A stretch of DNA of 64,000 bases from Artemisia argyi (lineage: Eukaryota > Streptophyta > Magnoliopsida > Asterales > Asteraceae). Of this stretch, positions 54,653-64,000 are shown one piece after another. The notes beneath the pieces are model-generated. The model did no database searches. It was not told where the DNA came from and saw nothing but the letters and a program-made list of their open reading frames with translations. Made by a program: the position numbers and the translations under genes. Within the stretch, counting starts at the first letter, position 1; each line of letters begins with the position of its first letter. The stretch spans positions 110,924,542 to 110,988,541 of the forward strand of contig CM060704.1 of NCBI GenBank assembly GCA_030686995.1, read 5' to 3'.

Positions 54653-57334
54653 CGTCTTACTAAGCCCACAATATTGTCCGCTTTGCCTGAAGGCTCACGG
54701 CTTTACTTTTGTGGCCTTCCTGTAACTTCCCGGCATGGTTAGCCATGCCAGTTGTGCCCTCACACGACCAAACTTAACTGTAACTTACTATAACCATTAG
54801 ACCACAAAATGTGTTGTGTCTGATAAGGCGTATGTTATTCTAATATATCCCAGCATCACTCCAAGCCACGGTTGATGTGGGATAGGGTGTAACAATTCAA
54901 CCCCCCCTTAGGGACTCATCGTCCTCGATGAGGTTTGCCCCCACCATCCCAAATGACTCTGGAGTGGTTCTGATAACAACTTGTAACATCCCGCCTTACT
55001 AAGCCCACAATATTATCCGCTTTGCCCGAAAGCTCACGACTTTGCTTTTGTGGCCTTCCTGTAACTTCCCGGCATGGTCACCCATGTCAGTTGTGCTCTC
55101 AAACAAACACGCTTAACTGTAACTTGCTATAACCATTAGACCACAAAACGTGTTGTGTCTAGTAAGGCGTATGTTATCCTTATATCCCAGCAATACTCCA
55201 AGCCACTGCTGATGTGGGATTTGCATATGGTGTTACAATTCCACCCCCCCCCCAGGGACTCATCGTCCTCGATGAGGTTTGCCCCACCATCCCGAACGGC
55301 TCTAGAGTGGCTCTGATACCAAGTTGTACATCCCACCTTACTCAGCCCACAATATTGTCCACTTTGCCTGAAGGCTCGCGATTTTGCTTTTGTGGCCTTC
55401 CTGTAACTTCTCGGCATGGTCACCCATGCAGTTGTGCTCTCAAACAAGCACGCTCAACTGTAACTTGCTATAACTATTATACCACAAAACGCGTTGTGTC
55501 TAGTAAGGCGTATGTTATCCTTATATCGCAGCATCACTCCAAGCCACTGCCGATGTGGGATTTGCATATAGTGTTACAATTCACCCCCCTAGGGACTCAT
55601 CGTCCTCGATGAGGTTTGCCCCACCATCCCGAATGGCTCTAGAGTGGCTTTGATACCAAGTTGTACATCCCGCCTTACTCAGCCCACAATATTGTCCGCT
55701 TTGCCCAAAGGCTCGCGGTTTTGCTTTTGTGGCCTTCCTGTAACTTCTCGGCATGGTCACCCATGCAGTTGTGCTCTCAAACGAGCACGCTTAACTGTAA
55801 CTTGCTATAACCATTATACCACAAAACGCGTTGTGTCTAGTAAGGCGTATGTTATCCTTATATCCTAGCATTACTCCAAGCCACAGCCGATGTGGGATTT
55901 GCCTATGGTGTTACAATTAATAATGAAAATTAAACATAACAAACTATTAAACGTTGCTTCATATGAGCTTTTCCCTGTAGAATGCTCATAGCATCGCTAA
56001 TTCCATGAGAACATTTATTCTTGCACCTTATGTACACTAGTAAACTAAATATTCCATTATAAGATTAAAAGAATATGCTTGTCATAATTATACTATTTGC
56101 CCACTTAAGACATCAAGTCTCGTCTTGGGAGACTTTTCATAACTATTTGTACTATACATAACTGATGACCCGACCATGCCGAGAAGTTATAGGAAGGCCA
56201 CAAAAGCAAAGCCGTGAGCCTGCGGGCAAAGCGGACAATATTGTGGGCTGAGTAAGGCGGGATGTTACAAGTGGTATTAGAGCCACTAAAGAGCCGTTAA
56301 GGATGGTGGGGTAAACCTTATCGAGGATGATGAGTCTCTAGAGGGGTGAATTGTTACACTCTAGGAAAATTCCACACCAGCTGTGGCTTGGAGTGATGTT
56401 GGGATATTAGAATAACATACGCCTTATCAGATACAACGCGTTTTGTGGTCTAATGGTTATATATAAAATCCTGCCTTACTCAGCTCACAATATTGTCCGC
56501 TTTGCCCGAAGGCTCACGGTTTTGCTTTTGTGGCCTTCCTGTAACTTCCCGGCATGGTCACTCATGTCAGTTGTGCTCTCAAATGAGCTCGCTTAACTGT
56601 AACTTGCTATAACCATTAGACCACAAAACGCGTTGTGTCTAGTAAGGCGTATGTTATCCTTATATCCCAGCATCACTCCAAGCGATGTATGATTTGCCTA
56701 TGGTGTTACAATTCACCCCCTTTAGGGTCTCATCGTCCTCGATGAGGTTTGCCTCACCATCCCGAGCGGCTCTAGAGTAGCTCTAATACCAACTTGAAAC
56801 GCCCCGCCTTAATTAGCCCAAAATATTGTCAGCTTTGCCCGAAGGCTCATGGTTTTGTTTTTGTAGCCTTCCTGTAACTTTCTGGCATGGTCACCCATGT
56901 CAGTTGTGCTCTCAAACGAGTACGCTTGACTGTAACTTGCTATAACCATTAGGCCACAAAACGTGTTATGACTGGTAAGGCGTATGTTATCCTTATATCC
57001 CAGCATCCCTCAAAGCCACGGCCGATGTGGGATTTGCCTATGGTGTTACAATTCACACCTCCCCCCCTTTATGGACTCATTGTCCTCGATGAGGTTTGCC
57101 CCACCATCCTTAATGGCTCTGGAGTGGCTCTAATACCACTTCTAACATCTCACCTTACCCAGCCCACGATATTGTCCGTTTTTCCTGCAGGCTCACGAAT
57201 TTGCTTTTCTGGCCTTCCTGTAACTTCCCAGCATGGTCACCCATGCTAGTTATGACCTCACATGAGTACACTTAACTGTAACTTGCTTTAACCATTTAGA
57301 CCACAAAACACGTTGTGTCTGATAAGGCGTATGT
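54653..57334 (-). mobile_element. Tandem TRIM elements (LTR-internal-LTR repeats)
   Basis: Units of about 340 bp repeat. LTRs of about 255 bp (plus strand TGTAACATCCCGCC...GTGTTACA): remainder of LTR1 to 54894, 54982-55237, 55325-55578, 55662-55915, about 56462-56710, 56795-57050 and 57141 to about 57334. Between them are internal regions of about 85-90 bp which, on the minus strand, begin TTGGTATCAGAGCCACTC (initiator-tRNA primer site) and end in a purine tract (GATGAGTCCCTAGGGGGGTG). These are the hallmarks of a TRIM. The frames 55214-55612 and 55644-55868 are repeat artefacts. Confidence 0.85.
56166..56458 (+). mobile_element. Inverted TRIM fragment within the array
   Basis: Here the TRIM sequence runs in the opposite direction: LTR end ...GGGATGTTACA (56269), primer site GTGGTATTAGAGCCACT, internal region, then a second LTR from TGTTACAC (56352). 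It flips back at ATGGTTATA/TATAAAATCC near 56458. It is separated from the previous unit by about 250 bp of unrelated DNA (55916-56165). Confidence 0.8.
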
Positions 57335-62432
<5,098 letters not shown>

Positions 62433-62450
62433 TCCTCCCAGCCTGAGAAG

Positions 62451-62533
62451 AAACCCGTCCCGGGATTCTCTCGGAACAAACCCGTCCCGGGTTTCTCTCG
62501 GAACAAACCCGTCCCGGGTTTCTCTCGGAACAA
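62451..62533 (-). repeat. Three 27-bp repeats before the 3' LTR
   Basis: Three near-identical units containing CGGAACAAACCCGTCCCGGG lie between the pol stop (62539) and the LTR (62432), where the element's purine tract and 3' leader should be. Each has a CCCGGG palindrome (CCCGGGA in the first). Confidence 0.85.
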
Positions 62534-62538
62534 ACCAT

Positions 62539-63435
62539 CTATGACATGAAAGGTTTAGGATATCTCTTCCGAAACTCATCCTCACGTTCCCACGTAAATT
62601 GCGGTCCATGACGGGAATTCCAATGAATCTTGATGAGTGGAATACGACTGCGTTTGAGTCGCTTAATCTCTCGATCCAAAATCTCAATCGGCTCTTCCAC
62701 AAAGTTTAAACTCTCATCAACGCGAATATCCTTCATTGGTATAACCGGTGTTTCCTCAGAAAGGCATTTCTTCAGATTACCAATATGAAACACATCGTGC
62801 ACTTTACTCAATTCCTGTGGTAGCTCCAACCGATAAGCTACAGGCCCAATTCTTTCTAGAATCAGAAATGTTTCAATGTAGCGGGGGTTGAGTTTCCAAC
62901 GTTTCCCGAAATGTATCACTCATTTCCAAGGCGAGACTTTCAGCATCACTTTGTCTCAAACCTGGAACTCTAGGGGTTTACGTCTCTGATCAGCGTAACT
63001 TTTCTGCCTATCTCGAGCGGCTTGTAACCGATCACGAATTTGAGTCACTTTCTCAGTAGTCTCTAAAATAAGCTCAGGACCTGTGAGTTGGCTATCTCCA
63101 ACCTCAGCCCAACCAATCGGCGAATGACATTTACGACCATATAAAGCTTCGAATGGTGCAGCTTTAAGACTTGTGTGGTAGCTGTTGTTATAGGAGAATT
63201 CCGCAAGAGGTAGATACTTCTCCCAGCCTTTACCAAAGTCTATTATACATGCACAAAGCATATCCTCTAAAGTCTGAATAGTTCTCTCACTCTGACCGTC
63301 GGTTTGGAGATGATATGCAGTACTCATATCAAGTCTCGTCCCCAAAGCAGTTTGAAGTGATCGCCACAAAGCTGACATGAAATGACTGTCGCAATCAGAA
63401 ATAATCGATATTGGAACACCATGACGAGAAATAAT
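62539..63435 (-). pseudogene. Ty3/gypsy integrase C-terminus and chromodomain
   Basis: On the minus strand the frame entering at 63435 reads [19 protein letters not shown], then [20 protein letters not shown] (integrase core), [20 protein letters not shown], then the GPVAYRLELP and HDVFHIGNLKKC region, and finally a chromodomain-like EEPIEILDREIKRLKRSRIP...WERED. This order is typical of plant Tekay/Del chromoviruses. Two in-frame TGA codons (62953-62955 and 62920-62922) break it. The upstream part is cut off at 63435 by another LTR element. Confidence 0.9.
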
Positions 63436-64000
63436 TGTTGGAATTATGATATCATGACATTCATATAAAATAAACCAAACACATCAAGTGAGCATAGCGG
63501 AAGCAATTATAACAAGATCATATAACATGTAATTAATTAATCAATAATAAATAGTAAACATACCTTTGTGATTCTAGCCCGAACAAGAATCAATTGCAAT
63601 CTTCAAATCAAGAACCCTAATTAGGGTTTATGTGGATTATAAGAATTACCCCTTACCTCTTTTGTAATTCAATCCAAGAATCAAACAAAAGTATGTTTGA
63701 ATCACGTTCTTGTACACACGTACTAAAACAAGTTAAAGTAATGCTAGTTTTTAGAACACAAAATTAAACCAAAACCTTTTGTTTAATAAAGAAAATCGAT
63801 CAACCCTTTAAGGGTGTTTGTTTGATCGACTACAAGAAAAACAAGTCGAAGAAAACAAGTTTAGGGTTTGTGTGTGTGCACAAGAAATACTTGTATATAT
63901 AGTGTATGAAACTTGGAGCTCAAGAAAACAAAGGAGGTGCCCTCCTTTTGGGTTGGCCGATCGGATCTAGGCCCAAGGGGGCTTCCGGATGCTTCTTGAC
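63436..64000 (-). mobile_element. LTR of another retrotransposon, cut by window edge
   Basis: TGTTGGAATTATGATATCAT begins abruptly inside the gypsy integrase frame; ATAAT (63431-63435) would be the target duplication. On the minus strand a TATA box (CACTATATATACAAG, about 63893-63905) is followed by sequence typical of a 5'-UTR, and the LTR would end ...ATTCCAACA at 63436. The rest lies beyond the window. Confidence 0.65.

Larger units (their letters stand above)
23753..57334 (-). mobile_element. TRIM tandem array, outermost layer of the nest
   Basis: The first LTR of the array starts TGTAACATCCCGTCT at 23753-23767, is split by the gypsy insertion 23768-54652, and resumes at 54653 with CGTCTTACTAAGCCCAC, CGTCT being the target duplication. 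Further units follow to about 57334. The details of the units are given in the entry for 54653-57334. Confidence 0.8.

Noticed and set aside
54653..57334. Possible genes in frames 54542-54742, 55214-55612, 55644-55868 and 56968-57249
   Set aside because: All repeat the same TRIM LTR translation and follow the array period.

Overview
This is plant nuclear DNA, AT-rich and dominated by transposable elements. The only convincing host gene is an ankyrin-repeat/PGG-domain membrane protein gene (15970-21602) split by GT-AG introns. The gene family, the style of the retrotransposons and the OTU-bearing Mutator-like element all resemble what is known from Asteraceae. That assignment is an inference from memory of families and has not been searched. 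No rRNA, tRNA, CRISPR or bacterial-type genes were seen.

Layout. 1-3017: tail of a minus-strand Ty3/gypsy LTR. 3965-7880: a foldback element with minisatellite arms, itself hit by a solo LTR (5631-7612). 7881-15600: intergenic DNA with a GACCG-rich hAT-type MITE (9212-9559), a second foldback element (10321-12117), a Stowaway MITE (14383-14638) and a duplicated copy of the sequence just upstream of the ankyrin gene. 15970-21602: the ankyrin/PGG gene in five coding exons, with a TGA inside exon 2. 22590-22953: a Copia RNase H relic.

23753-57334 is one deep nest. The outermost layer is a tandem array of a TRIM (miniature LTR element). Into its first LTR went a minus-strand, pol-less gypsy-type element (23768-54652, target duplication CGTCT). 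Its left LTR was hit by a Ty1/copia element (24256-33868, duplication ATGTG), which was hit in RNase H by a 3.7-kb CACTA element (28864-32589, duplication AAA), which carries its own Stowaway and hAT-like MITEs. Its right LTR was hit by two hAT elements (40348-40761 and 53213-53966, 8-bp duplications) and by a minus-strand solo LTR (41630-51396, duplication TATAA), which in turn hosts a cluster of Mutator-like elements. The main one (about 45005-50125) encodes a FAR1-MULE transposase fused to an OTU cysteine-protease domain, plus a GRF zinc-finger/coiled-coil protein. After all insertions are subtracted, the two LTRs of the outer element come to about 3489 and 3502 bp, which supports this reading.

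58913-64000: the 3' LTR and integrase/chromodomain end of a minus-strand chromovirus-type gypsy element, cut at 63436 by the edge of another LTR retrotransposon.

The most unusual items are the FAR1-MULE-OTU fusion with its GRF partner; the Copia element without a recognisable tRNA primer site but with a 14-nt complement to its own LTR; the foldback elements whose arms share a CGTTTTCGTC minisatellite; the TRIM tandem array with an inverted member; and a solo LTR with eight CACGTG boxes.
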